64,000 bases of DNA from Bacillota bacterium (lineage in GTDB: Bacteria > Bacillota > Clostridia > Lachnospirales > Lachnospiraceae), in the NCBI GenBank assembly GCA_023386315.1, contig JAEWJZ010000031.1, positions 56,838 through 120,837 on the forward strand, given 5' to 3'. Shown here piece by piece: positions 8,302 through 21,000 of this stretch. How positions within the stretch are numbered: position 1 is the first letter of the stretch; every line of letters starts with the position of its first letter. The notes under the pieces are model-generated. The model was not told the DNA's origin. It worked only from the letters and a program-made list of their open reading frames with translations, and searched no databases. A program made the position numbers and the translations under genes.

Positions 8302-9534
8302 ATGAATGTAGGAATTGAGGAAATTAATATTTATGGAGGCCCGGCGTATATTGACGTGGACCAGATTTTTAAAAACCGGGGACTCGATATGGAACGGTTT
8401 GAAAATTTAATGATGGAGAAAAAATCGGTTGGGCTTCCCTGTGAGGATCCTGTTACCAACGCTGTTAATGCAGCAAAACCCATCATTGACAAATTAAGTG
8501 ATGCGGAGCGAAACAGCATTGCCCTGCTTATTACGGCCAGCGAATCAGGTCTTGATTTTGGTAAAGCAATTGGTACATATGTTCACGATTATCTGGGGCT
8601 GAGCAGAAACTGCCGGATATTTGAAGTTAAACAGGCCTGTTTCGGCGGTACCGCGGCACTTCAGACAGCAGTCACTTATGTTGCATCTAATGTCTCACCG
8701 GGGACCAGGGCGCTGGTGATCGCCACGGATACGGCACGTGCGGCAGCAAAAAAAACATATGCAGAACCCACTCAGGCGGTAGGTGCAGTGGCTATGCTGG
8801 TGAGCAGCAATCCAAAAGTTATGGAGATGGATTTAGGTGCAACCGGACATTATAGCTATGAAGTAATGGACACCTGCCGGCCTCTGCCTGAGCTGGAGCT
8901 TGGCGATGCAGATTTATCCCTGCTGTCTTATCTGGATTGTTTTGAAAACAGTTTCCGCCACTATGCAACAAAAGTAGAAGGGGCAGATTTTCGATCTACT
9001 TTTGATTATCTGGCATTCCATACACCATTTGCCGGTATGGTAAAAGGTGCTCACAGAAAAATGATGCGTCAGATCAAAGGAATTAGTATGCCAGAGATTG
9101 AAACTGATTTCCAGATTCGGGTAGCTCCTTCGTTAACATACTGTGTTCAGATTGGGAATATCTATTCCGCTACTGTTTATGCCGCATTGTGCGGTGCGAT
9201 CAGCAGAATCAGCGAACCCGGCTGGAAACGGATTGGTATTTTCAGCTATGGATCCGGCTGTTCCTCGGAATTTTACAGCGGACTTATTTCAGAACAGTCC
9301 GCGCAGACATTAAAAAGTATGAAAATTGATGAACAGTTAAAAAGAAGATACCATTTAAATTTTGCTGAATATGACCGCATCATTGATCTGAATATGGAAT
9401 GGATGTTCGGCATTGAAAATAAAGAAATTGATCTGGAACAGTTTTATCCCATTTACGAGCATTCTATGAAAGGACGCGGCTTGTTAAGACTCAGCAGGGT
9501 TAAAGACTATCATCGGGAATACACCTGGAGCTGA
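8302..9534 (+). CDS. pksG: HMG-CoA synthase homologue of the beta-branching cassette (PksG type)
   Basis: The 410-residue protein has the HMG-CoA synthase triad: Glu81 (in TASESGLD), Cys113 (in KQACFGGTAAL) and His240 (in FHTPFAGM). Members found in trans-AT clusters add the acetyl group from the donor ACP to a beta-ketoacyl-ACP on the assembly line, making an HMG-like intermediate. The rest of the cassette is present: the AcpK-type carrier, Ser-type KS, ECH1 and ECH2. The start ATG follows ACAGGAGGAAAATT. It is immediately followed by ECH1. Confidence 0.93.
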   Translation: MNVGIEEINIYGGPAYIDVDQIFKNRGLDMERFENLMMEKKSVGLPCEDPVTNAVNAAKPIIDKLSDAERNSIALLITASESGLDFGKAIGTYVHDYLGLSRNCRIFEVKQACFGGTAALQTAVTYVASNVSPGTRALVIATDTARAAAKKTYAEPTQAVGAVAMLVSSNPKVMEMDLGATGHYSYEVMDTCRPLPELELGDADLSLLSYLDCFENSFRHYATKVEGADFRSTFDYLAFHTPFAGMVKGAHRKMMRQIKGISMPEIETDFQIRVAPSLTYCVQIGNIYSATVYAALCGAISRISEPGWKRIGIFSYGSGCSSEFYSGLISEQSAQTLKSMKIDEQLKRRYHLNFAEYDRIIDLNMEWMFGIENKEIDLEQFYPIYEHSMKGRGLLRLSRVKDYHREYTWS

Positions 9535-9555
9535 TCAGAAAGGGGGGTAAAGGTC

Positions 9556-10317
9556 GTGGGCTTTACAACATTGTATATAGAAGAAAAAGAAGATACATTT
9601 GTGATTACGTTTAACAGGGTGGAACATCAAAACAGCATTAATATGGCGTTGCTGCAGGAGTTAAATATGGCGCTGGACATGGCCCAGGCAAAACCCAGGT
9701 GTAAGGTAGTGGTTTTGAAAGGACAGAACGGAGTGTTCTGCACCGGAATGGATTTTGATGAAGCGGTAAGGAAACAAACAGAATCCGGCTCCCAGCCTTA
9801 TATGAAAACCCTCCGGCGCCTCGCTGCAATTCCCAAAATAATCGTTTCCATCGTAGACGGCAAAGTTATGGCAGGCGGTGTGGGCTTCGCGGCTGCAAGT
9901 GATTTAGTCATTGCTACATCAAGGGCACAATTCAGTTTATCAGAAGCAATCTGGGGACTGCTGCCTTCGGTGGTACTGCCTTATCTGATACGACGTATCG
10001 GTTTTCAGAGTGCCTATCGTATGACGCTCACGACCATGCCGGTGTATGCAGAAGAGGCCAGACAGCTTCACCTGGCAGATGTGGTCAGCGAAACTCCTGA
10101 GGAGACTCTGAGATTATATTTACGCAGACTGTCGAGGTTAGATGAACAAACAATTGATGATATTAAGCGTTATTTTAAAAGTATCTGGATTATCACCCAG
10201 CAGATGGAAGAGAGAGCTTCTGCTGAGACAGACCGGCTTTCGTCAGAACCGCGCGTGATCGAAAATATTTATAACTACGTAACATATGAGAAATTCCCAT
10301 GGCAGAAGGAGGAATAA
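9556..10317 (+). CDS. pksH: Enoyl-CoA hydratase-family dehydratase ECH1 (PksH type)
   Basis: A crotonase-fold protein of 253 residues with FCTGMDFDEA, KVMAGGVGFAAASDLV and LSEAIWGLLPS, features I recognise from PksH/BaeH-type ECH1 enzymes. ECH1 dehydrates the HMG-ACP product of the HCS to 3-methylglutaconyl-ACP, which ECH2 then decarboxylates. Translation starts at GTG 9556 after a strong AGGGGGG-type site. The stop codon is two bases before the next start, so ligase translation is probably coupled. It is clearly distinct in sequence from the ECH2 gene at 4921. Confidence 0.9.
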   Translation: MGFTTLYIEEKEDTFVITFNRVEHQNSINMALLQELNMALDMAQAKPRCKVVVLKGQNGVFCTGMDFDEAVRKQTESGSQPYMKTLRRLAAIPKIIVSIVDGKVMAGGVGFAAASDLVIATSRAQFSLSEAIWGLLPSVVLPYLIRRIGFQSAYRMTLTTMPVYAEEARQLHLADVVSETPEETLRLYLRRLSRLDEQTIDDIKRYFKSIWIITQQMEERASAETDRLSSEPRVIENIYNYVTYEKFPWQKEE

Positions 10318-10318
10318 T

Positions 10319-12043
10319 ATGAATTTGTCAGGCCAGAGTGCATCGTTTAAAACCCTTACGGATTTATTTACCGTCAGACGTCATTCAGAAAAGGGTATTG
10401 TCTTTATTGAAGACAGACAAGATATAAAAATGACTTATGGAGAAGTTTATGAGAAGGCTTTGATATTACTTGGCGGATTGCAGGCGCTCTCTTTAAAGCC
10501 GGGGTGTGTAATGATTTTTCAATTCAGCAATAACCTGGATTTTATTATCTCCTTTTGGGCCTGTGTTTTAGGCGGTTATATTCCGATACCGCTGAGGATG
10601 GGGAACACTAGGCGGGACCTGGCAAAAGTCATCAGTGTCTATGGGACTTTGGAAGAACCTCATATTCTGACTTGTCAAAAGGATGCGAAACGGCTGCAAA
10701 AAGAAATGGAAGAATGTAAACAGCCTTTACCAGACCTTGCTGCCGGAATGATTTTAAAGGAGTCTGTCTGCAACAGCGGCGTGAAAGGGAAGGTACATCA
10801 TGCAAAGGAACAGGACACTGCTCTGATCCAATTTTCATCCGGCTCAACCGGAGATCCCAAGGGTGTCGTTCTGACTCATAAAAATCTGCTTACAGATATC
10901 AGTGATATGACGGAGGCATTAAAGGTAGAACAAAACAATCAGGGGTTTTTAAATTGGCAGACCCTGGCTCACGTTATGGGATTGGTTGTTCTGCATTTAA
11001 ATGCAGTCTATGGTGATTGCAATAGTTATATGATGGTTCCGGAACTATTCATCAGAAATCCTGTCTTCTGGCTGAAAAAAATAACCGAGTACAGACCAAA
11101 TTTTATCGGTACCCCGAATTTCAGTATTCAATATATTTTAAGAGCGATTAATTCGAGGAAGCTTAATGATATTGATCTGTCATCTGTGAAAGCTTTGCTA
11201 AATGGTTCTGAGCCTATTTCGGTAGCAGTCTGCGATGAATTTACTGAAAAGATGAGAACATATGGTTTGGCAGATACTGCAATATACCCCATATATGGAC
11301 TAACCGAATCCAGTTCCATCGTATCGTTTCATGAGCTGGGTAAAAGGTATCGTCCGGTTTATATTGATCGCCGGCTGATTAATGTCGGTCAGCATGTCCG
11401 GCCGATATCACCGGATGACGATTGTGCAGTTGCGTTTATGGAAGCCGGTTTTCCGATGACTCATTGCTCTGTCAGAATTACCGATGATCAGGGCAATATG
11501 ATTCCGGAAGGAATTATCGGTCATATTGAGATCAGCGGAGACAATGTAACTTCCGGATATTATCAAAGGCCGGACATGACAAACGAGACATTCACTGCAG
11601 ATGGGTGGTTGAAAACCGGTGATCTGGGATTTTTTAACAATGGGGCATTAGTTATTACGGGAAGGAAAAAAGATGTGATCTTTATTAACGGAAACTCATA
11701 TTTTCCTCATGATATTGAAAATCTGTGCGCTGGTCTGGAAAAAGAGGATTCCAATATTGTTGTTTGCGGAGCTTTTAATCAAGAGCTGCAAAAAGAGGAA
11801 ATTCTCTGTTTTGTTAAATATGCCGGCGGGTTGCAAGGGTTTATCCCCATGGCCGACCGCCTGGCCAGCCATATTGTTGACAATGCCGGAGTGGGCGTAG
11901 CTCAGATTATTCCAGTTGATGAGATTCAACGGACGGTCAGCGGAAAGGTTCAGAGATATCAGTTAAAAGAGGCCTATGTCAATGGAAAATTTGATCCTGT
12001 TATCGCCGAAATGAACCGGCTGCGTAAAAAAATCTCACGTTAA
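10319..12043 (+). CDS. Free-standing acyl-AMP ligase (AL)
   Basis: The 574-residue adenylate-forming enzyme has the ATP-binding loop SSGSTGDPKG (from Ser173), YGLTESSS, KTGDLGF (about residue 432), and the hinge stretch GRKKDVIFINGNSYFPHDIE, which is typical of acyl-ACP ligase domains at the start of trans-AT PKSs such as PksJ. A C-terminal SGKVQR supplies the usual catalytic Lys. It should activate a carboxylic acid as the adenylate and load a carrier protein, but it has no fused ACP. ATG 10319 follows AAGGAGG; a longer frame from 10286 lacks that support. The next gene has its own FkbH-type loading module, so the real substrate and partner are unclear. Confidence 0.87.
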   Translation: MNLSGQSASFKTLTDLFTVRRHSEKGIVFIEDRQDIKMTYGEVYEKALILLGGLQALSLKPGCVMIFQFSNNLDFIISFWACVLGGYIPIPLRMGNTRRDLAKVISVYGTLEEPHILTCQKDAKRLQKEMEECKQPLPDLAAGMILKESVCNSGVKGKVHHAKEQDTALIQFSSGSTGDPKGVVLTHKNLLTDISDMTEALKVEQNNQGFLNWQTLAHVMGLVVLHLNAVYGDCNSYMMVPELFIRNPVFWLKKITEYRPNFIGTPNFSIQYILRAINSRKLNDIDLSSVKALLNGSEPISVAVCDEFTEKMRTYGLADTAIYPIYGLTESSSIVSFHELGKRYRPVYIDRRLINVGQHVRPISPDDDCAVAFMEAGFPMTHCSVRITDDQGNMIPEGIIGHIEISGDNVTSGYYQRPDMTNETFTADGWLKTGDLGFFNNGALVITGRKKDVIFINGNSYFPHDIENLCAGLEKEDSNIVVCGAFNQELQKEEILCFVKYAGGLQGFIPMADRLASHIVDNAGVGVAQIIPVDEIQRTVSGKVQRYQLKEAYVNGKFDPVIAEMNRLRKKISR

Positions 12044-12081
12044 TGATTGGTTTATCATTAAACTGACAGGCAGCAGAAAGG

Positions 12082-15000
12082 ATGGATATATTGAATAACA
12101 ATGGAATCGGCACGAAACCGGAGGACTGTGAAGCTCTTTATACACTTCCAGACGGTACCGTCATTCAGTGCAATAATAAATATGAAACTGACTTTTTGTA
12201 TCATGAGTTATACCAGAACAATGTATATTTACAGCATGGTATTTCGATAAAGCCAGGTGATTGTATTTTTGATGTCGGAGCAAATATCGGTCTGTTCTCC
12301 CTTTTTGTTTTAAAAAATAACCCTGATGTGAGTATATATGCATTTGAGCCATCAAAACAACTATGTGAAAAAATAGCATTTAATACTGGTGAATACCAAA
12401 ACAACATAACCATACTTCCCTATGGCCTTTCTGATGAAAATAGAAAGGCCGTTTTTACTTTTTATCCCGATTATTCAATTTTATCAGGATTTAAAGCTGA
12501 TTTTGATGAAGATCTGAAGACGTTGAAATCAGGTGCTTCAGGATCGGAGCAGTTTAAAAATGCTGACTCTGAATTCGAAAAACAGATGGTTGATACGATT
12601 GCCGCTAAAAAGCTGGAACAAAAAACAGAGGAATATTGTGAACTAAAGACTTTATCCAAAGTTATAAAGGAACAGGGGATAGTTCAGATCGATCTGTTAA
12701 AGATCGATGCTGAAAAATGTGAAATCGATATATTAAAAGGAATTGAAGATCCTGACTGGGAGAAAATCAAACAGCTGGTTATGGAGCTTCACGATTCAAA
12801 AGAGGCTGATTTTATTACCGATTTACTGACTCAACACGGATTTCAGGTAACGATGGTACAGGAAGAAGATCTAAAATCCACAAATATTGTTAATGTATAT
12901 GCAGAAAAAAAACAGTCCGTGGAGACAGCCGGGGCAAGAACAATCCAGATATCCGGAAATTTTACCACGGAACCTGTTCTGGAAGGATTAAATTTCTGGA
13001 AAGTAAAACTGGATATTGCTGTGCAGGCAAAATGCTGTGGATATAATCAGGTTTTCCAGGATCTCCTGAACAGAGACGGGCCGCTTTTGTTAAATCAGGA
13101 CGGCACGAATGTTATACTCATTAAACTGGATGAATGGGTAAACGGCACCGACAATCTGGATAAAATCAATGATTTTATCAGAGCGCTGAATACCTATCAT
13201 GACAACTGCCCGATTAATACATTTTTAGTACTTTGTCCGTCTGCTTCAGAAAAAGAATTGTGCCGGCAGGCGGAAGAAATGATTGTAAATGCAGTGAAGC
13301 AGTTAAAAACAGTGTCCTTAATCAATGCCCGGGATTATCACGAAGATTATCAGGTTACCAATGTTTTTGATCCGGTCAGCAATGAAATAGGACATATTCC
13401 TTACACTTTTTCTTATTATCATTTCCTTGCCACGCTGATTTTCAGACGAATTTATTCGGCCTGCATCAAACCGCTTAAAGTAATTGCGGTTGACTGCGAC
13501 AATACTCTATGGAACGGGATCTGCAGTGAAGACGGGGCAGAACATGTAAACGTCACCGGAGCCGCAAAGCAGCTTCAGGAATATTTAAAGAAACAAATTA
13601 AATTGGGTTTTCTGGTGGTATTGTGCAGTAAAAATAATGAGGAAGATGTGTGGAAAGTCTTTGATAACAGGCCGGATATGGTTTTAAAGAGAACAGATAT
13701 TACTGATTATGAGATCAATTGGAATCCGAAGTCTGAAAATATAACCGCTTTAAGCAGACGATTAAACTTAGGTCTGGATTCCTTCCTGTTTCTTGATGAT
13801 AGTCCGTTAGAATGTGCCGAGGTAAAAACCAGTTGTCCGGAAGTATTGACGGAAGTCTGGGATCCGCTCGTGGATGCGGCATCATTTTTCGTCCATAACT
13901 GGTATCTGGATCATTTTGAAGTAACCGAAGGGGACCAGATCAGACAGCAATTCTATCAGGATAACGCACAACGGGAGAAGCTTAGAAAAACCAGTTACAG
14001 TTTTCAGGAGTTTTTAGAAGGGCTTAATTTACAGGTAAAGACTGAGCCTTTGGCTGAAACTAACAGACCCCGCATACACCAGCTATGCATGAGAACCAAT
14101 CAATTCAATTTCAATACCAATCGCTATTCAATAGAACAATTGACCGCCCTGATGACTGACGAACAGGTTGCCACATTTTGTGTCAGTGCTTCAGACCGCT
14201 TTGGCGATTATGGGCTGATCGGTTTTGCAGCGGTCAGGACATTGCCGGACTTTGAAGTGATAGATTTCCTGCTGAGCTGCCGGGCGATGGGGCGGGGGAT
14301 TGAGAATCAGATTATGAAACAGATCGCCGGGCTGGCGGCCAAACTGCAATCAGAGTCAGTTTTTATCCATTTCTCAGACAGTGGGAAAAATGCCCCTGCA
14401 CATGACTTTTTGGAAAAAATAGGAAGCAGTAGCCGGACTGACGGTGGATATCGTTTTTCGCCCGGACAGCTTTTGGTATTATGTGATCATTATCAGGAAC
14501 AGGAAATGGTCCATTCCGAAGTAAAGCCTGCTGTTAAATCTGCTGTCATTACTGCAGATTACTTAAACAGCAGAGAACAGATGCTGGAACAACTGTTCCT
14601 GCGTTTGTGTACGGCTGAGAAAATTTCCCGGGAAATTGAAAAGTCACGGCTGCGCACCAACCTGACAATGGAAATGCCGCAGGCAGATGGATCTGCGGTA
14701 CAGTCAGCTGATTACCAGGACTGCATTAAAGCAGCTTTTTCAAAAGCTTTAGGATATTCCATAAAACAATTAGATGAAAATGCGGAAATTAATCAATATC
14801 TGCAGGCGGATTCCTTAAAGATTGTTGAAATAACCTCGATTCTGCATCAGACATATCCAAATATCAGGCCGACTATATTATTTGAATTCCGTACAATAAA
14901 AGAAATTGAAAACTATATAAAGTCAACCGATACGGTCGGTTCACCTGTAAAAGAAATGAGAATTGAGCCCGGCTGTATTGACGATCATGCCGATACGGAT

Positions 15001-18000
15001 ATTGCAATCGTCGGAATAAATGGAAGATTTCCAGGAGCCGATGACATAGATACATTCTGGAGTAATCTGGAAAAGGGGATCTGTTCAATAGATGAAATAT
15101 CTCCCCAGCGCTGGAATTTAGAGCGCTATTTTGATTCCCGGGGCGGAGTTGGTAAGACCTATTCAAAATGGGGAGGTTTTTTTAAAGAAGTAGACCGGTT
15201 TGAGGCCTCTTTTTTTCAGATTTCTCCTAAAGAAGCCGAAACGATGGACCCACAGCAGCGTATAATGCTGGAATTAGTGTGGGGATTATTGGAGGATGCC
15301 GGCTATACTCCACAGAATGCGGACCGCAATACCGGAGTTTTTCTTGGAATGATTGCCAGTGATTACGCCAGCCTGACAGATCAGAATATTCTGCAGGGAG
15401 GGGAGGGGTACCGGAATGCTGACCATTACCAGGTACCGAACCGGATTTCTTACTTTTTTGATTTTCACGGTCCCAGTATAGCTGTTGACACCGCCTGTTC
15501 CTCATCTGGTACAGCAATTCATCTGGCTTGCAATAGTCTGATAAACGGAGAAACAACTACTGCAGTAGCCGGGGGAATTAATCTGTTTCTGCATCCCGGA
15601 AGATATATTCAGTACTCACAGATGCAGGTACTGTCCCCGGACGGATGCTGCCGGCCTTTCGGAGATGGTGCAAAAGGAACTGTCTACGGAGAAGGCGCAG
15701 CTGTTATATTGTTAAAAACTTATCAGAAGGCGATAGCAGACAAGGACCACATTTATGCCGTGATCAAAGGATCAGGTATCAATTCAGGTGGAAAAACCAA
15801 TGGATTTACGGTTCCGAATCCTGTCTATCAGGGTCAGCTGATTTCAGATGTGCTGGAAAAAAACCATATAGATTCCCGCAGTATCACTTATGTAGAAACG
15901 CATGGAACCGGCACCGCGCTGGGGGATCCCATCGAGATTCAGGGTCTGGCCGACGGCTTTAGTGCCAATAACAGTGCATGGAAGGAGCGCCGGCAGGAGT
16001 GTGCGATTGGTTCATTAAAAGCAAATATCGGCCATTTGGAATCCTGTGCGGCGGCAGCCTCAATCATTAAAGTGGTGCTTCAGATGAAATATGGATATCT
16101 GGTGCCTTCATTAAATTCTAAGGTGCTTAATCCTTATATTTCATTTAAGGATACTCCATTCGTTGTACAGCAGCAGCTAAAAGAATGGAATCGTTTACCG
16201 GCGGATGATCGTGGCCGGTTATCTCTGCCCCGGCGTGCCGCAGTCAGTTCCTTTGGAGCCGGCGGAGTTAACGCTCATTTTATCCTGGAGGAATATACCG
16301 GTAACACAGATGTGAAAGATGAAAATATCCAGACCGATTACCTGTTTATTTTTTCTTCCACGGAGGAATGTAAATTAGAGCGGTATCTGCGGAGATTTAT
16401 TAAGTGGATTGATGCACATCCTGCTGATCCTGGTCAGATTGCCTATACCTTGCAGATTGGCCGGACTGCGCTGAAGAAGCGGCTGGCAGTTGTGGCCAAA
16501 TCGACTGCAGAACTGATCAGTAAGCTTAATTGTGTGCTGGATGGAGTGACAGGAATATCTGGGGTATTTACAGATGACGGCAATAAAGGGACAAGCCAGC
16601 CGGATGCGCGGTTTATACAAAATATGATGGCCGAAAAAAACCTGGAAGCCCTGGGATCGCTGTGGGTAAATGGAGCAAAAATTGACTGGGCCGTTCTTTA
16701 TCCGAACTGGCATGATCAGAAAATACCGTTGCCCGGATATGAGTTCACCGGATCAAGATATTGGATTTCAACAGCAGTCCCTGAGGCCAGTGTGATTCAT
16801 CCGATGCTGGATGTAAATATTTCACCAATCAGCGGTCTTTGCTTTAAAAAATCCTTATATCCGGATGAAGAATTTTTCAGAGATCATATCATCAATGGAA
16901 GTACAATCTTACCAGGAATGTCATTTTTTGAATTTATCAGAGCTGCCCTAATGACTTCGGTGAAATTGCAGCCACAAATTGAGTACCATAATATTGTCTG
17001 GATCCATCCACTTATTGTCAGTGATAAAAGGGATGTTTATTTAAAGCTGACTCCGAAAGGGGAAAATGATCATCTGCTGGAAGGTCTGCTTTTTGATCCG
17101 CAGGATCATACGGAATATGCAAAATGTAAGATCAGCTGGACTGGGGAAGCGGTTCCGGTCACTGCGGCACGGGACATTTCCGGTTTGCGCCAGAATCATT
17201 CCGGAGTTGTTTTAAAAGATGAGTGTTACCGCATTCTGAGCACTTCCGGTTATGAATATGGAGCATCGTACCAGGTGATTGAACAACTTTCCTATAACAG
17301 TCAGCAGGTCATGGCTGCACTATGCTTAAATACGGCAGTTCAAAAGGATATATTGCTTCAGCCGGCACTTTTAGACGGAGCACTGCAGGCTGTGACGGTG
17401 TGGGATGCTAAGGTAAACGGAATCAGAAAATATCCAAGGGTTCCTTATACCGTAAGGCAGGTATCTGTTTTCCGGCCATTGCCCAGTCGATGCTATGCAA
17501 TTGCAACAAGATCGGCTGACGGTCAGGATCTGGAAAAATACGACTTAGAGCTGGTGGATGAAGCAGGCCGGATGCTGGTCTCAATTAGAGAATATTATCC
17601 CCGGGAATTATATCAGCAAAAATCATCAGACCATTCTGATAAAATGCTGGTCAGCACGATATTAAAGCAAAAAGAACTGCCGTATGCACAAATAGTGCCG
17701 GAATCAAAAAACTATCTGGTTTTTGATCTGGATGAAACATTTACCGCACTATTAAAAAATAAATATCGTAATCTTAATATTGTTCTGGTGCTGCCGGGAT
17801 CTCAGTTTTCAGAAAAAGACAGCTGCTGTTATCAGATTAATCCTGATCACCCGACAGATTATGATCTGCTGGTCAATGCCATGGAGATGCAGAATTTTGA
17901 ACCGGAAGTGGTACTCCACTTCTGGTCAGGCAAATATCATCGTCTGGCATCTGAGCTGTTAGGTGATCAGCTTTCGTTTAGTGTCTATTCAGTATTATCA

Positions 18001-21000
18001 CTGTGCCAGAAGTTATTCATCAAAACAGAGCCAAAAGATGTTCGGTTTCTGTATTTTTATGGCAGTGATGAAGATGGCAGTCAGCCACAGTATTCAGCTG
18101 TTGCCGGAATGCTCAAAACCATTCTCAGAGAGCAGAACCGGATGTCTTTTAAAACCATTGACTGCGGATTGCAGTACGAAGATCAGCAAAAACGTCTGGC
18201 AATTCTGTCAGCGGAATTAACTGGGGTACCTGAATTAAATCTGTCTGAGGTTTTTTATAAAAAAGGGGTGCGATACCAAAAAGAGATTCTGCTCCAGCCA
18301 TTTATCCCTTTGACAGAAGTAAAAAAGATCCATGGTTCTGCTGGCCGAATGGTCGTTCTCATTACCGGCGGCAGCGGCAGACTGGGCTGGCTGTTTGCCG
18401 AGTATTTTGCTAAAAAGCAGCCGACTACCATTATTCTCACCGGAAGGACGGCATTCCGCGATAGTATACGCGAGAGAATTGTTAAGTTAAAAGCTCTGGG
18501 ATCCGAGGCAGTATACATATCCGCCGATATTTCATCACCAACAGAGACGGCCAGGCTGATTGCCGATGTAAAAGAACGGTATCAAAAAATAAACGGGGTG
18601 ATCCATGCCGCCGGAATAATCAAAGATGCTTTGTTGATTAACAAACGGCTGGATGATTTTAAATCTGTTATTGGACCTAAGATAATGGGAACCATCTGTC
18701 TGGACCAGGCACTCAGCAAAGAAGAACTGGACTTTTTTGTTCTTTTTTCTTCAACTTCATCACTGGCAGGGCACCTGGGCCAATGTGATTATTCCTATGC
18801 CAATCGATTTTTGGATGATTTCGCCTTGTATCGGGAGCAATTATGCCGTAATGGTGAACGTTATGGGAATACCATATCAATTAACTGGCCGTGGTGGGAA
18901 GACGGCGGAATGGGGCTTAATGAGGCCTCAGTGAACAGATTAAAAAAACAGTATGGTTTTTCAGGTATGTCAAATCAGACTGGTTTCAGTCTGTTCGAGT
19001 ATGCTCTGACGTCGGATAAAGCTAACATAGGTCTGTTTATTGCAGATGCCTCGCTGCTTCAAAGGTATCTGACAGGAAATACACCGCTCAAAGAAGAGTC
19101 AGTTTCCTCAGGTTCCGGCAGCAGCGATATACAAATGTGCCTGATTAATGACATCAGTTCAATGATCAGCACAATTCTTAAGCTTCCTCCGGAGCAGATT
19201 GATGAGCAGATTAATTTCAGTCAGTTTGGATTTGATTCAATTACATTTACACAGTTGGCCGACTGCCTCAATAAAAAATATCATATTGACCTGTCACCGG
19301 CTGATTTCTATGAATATAAAAACTTAAAGCAATTGTCAATGTTTTTATGGGATGAACACAGCCAGAATCTGATCTCATTTTATGAGGATTACGAAAGCTG
19401 CCAGTCCCAGCAGGAACCTGATAGTTATTCCGGGTATGACGATTTTGTAACAGCGGGTCCAATGGCAGAATCCAAAAAAAATTATGCCGCAGTTATCGGC
19501 ATCGGCTGTATTTTCCCAGGCTCAAAAAACCCGGAAGAATTTTGGAATCATCTGAAAAACGGAGATAGTATGATCACTGCAGTTCCGGCAGAACGCTTAA
19601 ATCAATATCGTCCCCAATGGGGGGGGTTCTTAACCGATGTAGATAAGTTCGATGCGGAGTTTTTTGGTATTTCACCGCGGGAGGCTGCTTATATGGATCC
19701 GCAGCAGCGAATTTTACTTGAAACGGTTTGGAGCACTTTAGAAGATGCAGGCTGTAATCCTGATGATCTGGCCGGCAGCAAAACCGGAGTATTTATCGGT
19801 GCATCATTAAAAGATTATGATGAGCTGATAATTCAGTCAAAGATAGAGGCTGATCCTTTTATGGCCGGCGGAGTTAATAATTCTATCCTCGCTAACCGGA
19901 TTTCTTATGTGCTGGACTTACATGGACCCAGTGAAGTGATTGACACAGCATGTTCCAGTTCACTGGCAGCTATCAAACATGCGGCAGCGAGCATTGAAAG
20001 CGGAGAATCCGAACTGGCTATCGCAGGTGGTATTAATATTATTCTTACACCGAAATTCCACCAGATATTTGAAAAAACCGGAATGTTAAGCAGCAGCGGA
20101 AAGTGCAGTACCTTCGACCAGCAGGCAGATGGATATGTAAGAAGTGAAGGAGTGGGAGTGCTGTTGTTAAAGCCGCTGTCGCGGGCGGTACAGGATCGGG
20201 ATCAGATATACGGAGTCATTAAAAGTGTGGTGGAAAATCATGGCGGCCGCGCACAATCGTTAACGGCCCCAAATCCCACCGCACAGGCACAGTTAATTAA
20301 AGATGCCTATACATTATCGCAGATATCAGTAAATTCTATCGATTATCTGGAGACCCATGGTACCGGGACCAGGTTAGGAGACCCTATCGAAATTAATGGT
20401 CTGAAAGAGAGCTTTCGTGCCCTGACCGCGGATGCGGCTCAACCTGCTGTTAAAACACCGTGGTGCGGGATCGGCTCGGTAAAAACAAATATTGGTCATT
20501 TGGAAGCTGCTTCCGGAGCAGCCGGTGTAATTAAGGTACTTCTGTCGATGAAACATGAAGTAATTCCTGCCAGTATTCATTTTAAACAGTTGAATTCCCA
20601 TATCCATTTAGAAGGTTCTCCTTTTTATATCGTAGATCAGCCAAGATTATGGCCGCATAAAGATAATATACCGCGGCGTTCAGGAGTCAGTTCATTTGGT
20701 TTTGGCGGAACCAATGTCCACCTGATTTTAGAAGATTACATTCCTGAGGTCATGGAAACCGGGTATCTCTCCGGGGAGAAGCCACAGTTGTTTGTTATTT
20801 CAGCAAAAGACAAAGAAAGGCTGATTGAATCTGCGAAACAGATTTATTCATATCTCAACCGAAGATTTCAGGATAAACAGCAAGATGCAGGAGTTTTTAC
20901 GGAATTCACATTAGAAAACATTGCATACACTTTGCAGACAGGACGTAAAGCAATGGAAAAGAAAGCTGCTTTTATTGCCGGAAGTCGGGAGGAATTGCTG

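Noticed and set aside
12199..12906. FkbM domain read as a C-methyltransferase
   Set aside because: Its motifs (DVGANIG, LLKIDAEKCE) fit the FkbM O-methyltransferase family, and its place before FkbH rather than between DH and KR argues against a C-MT.
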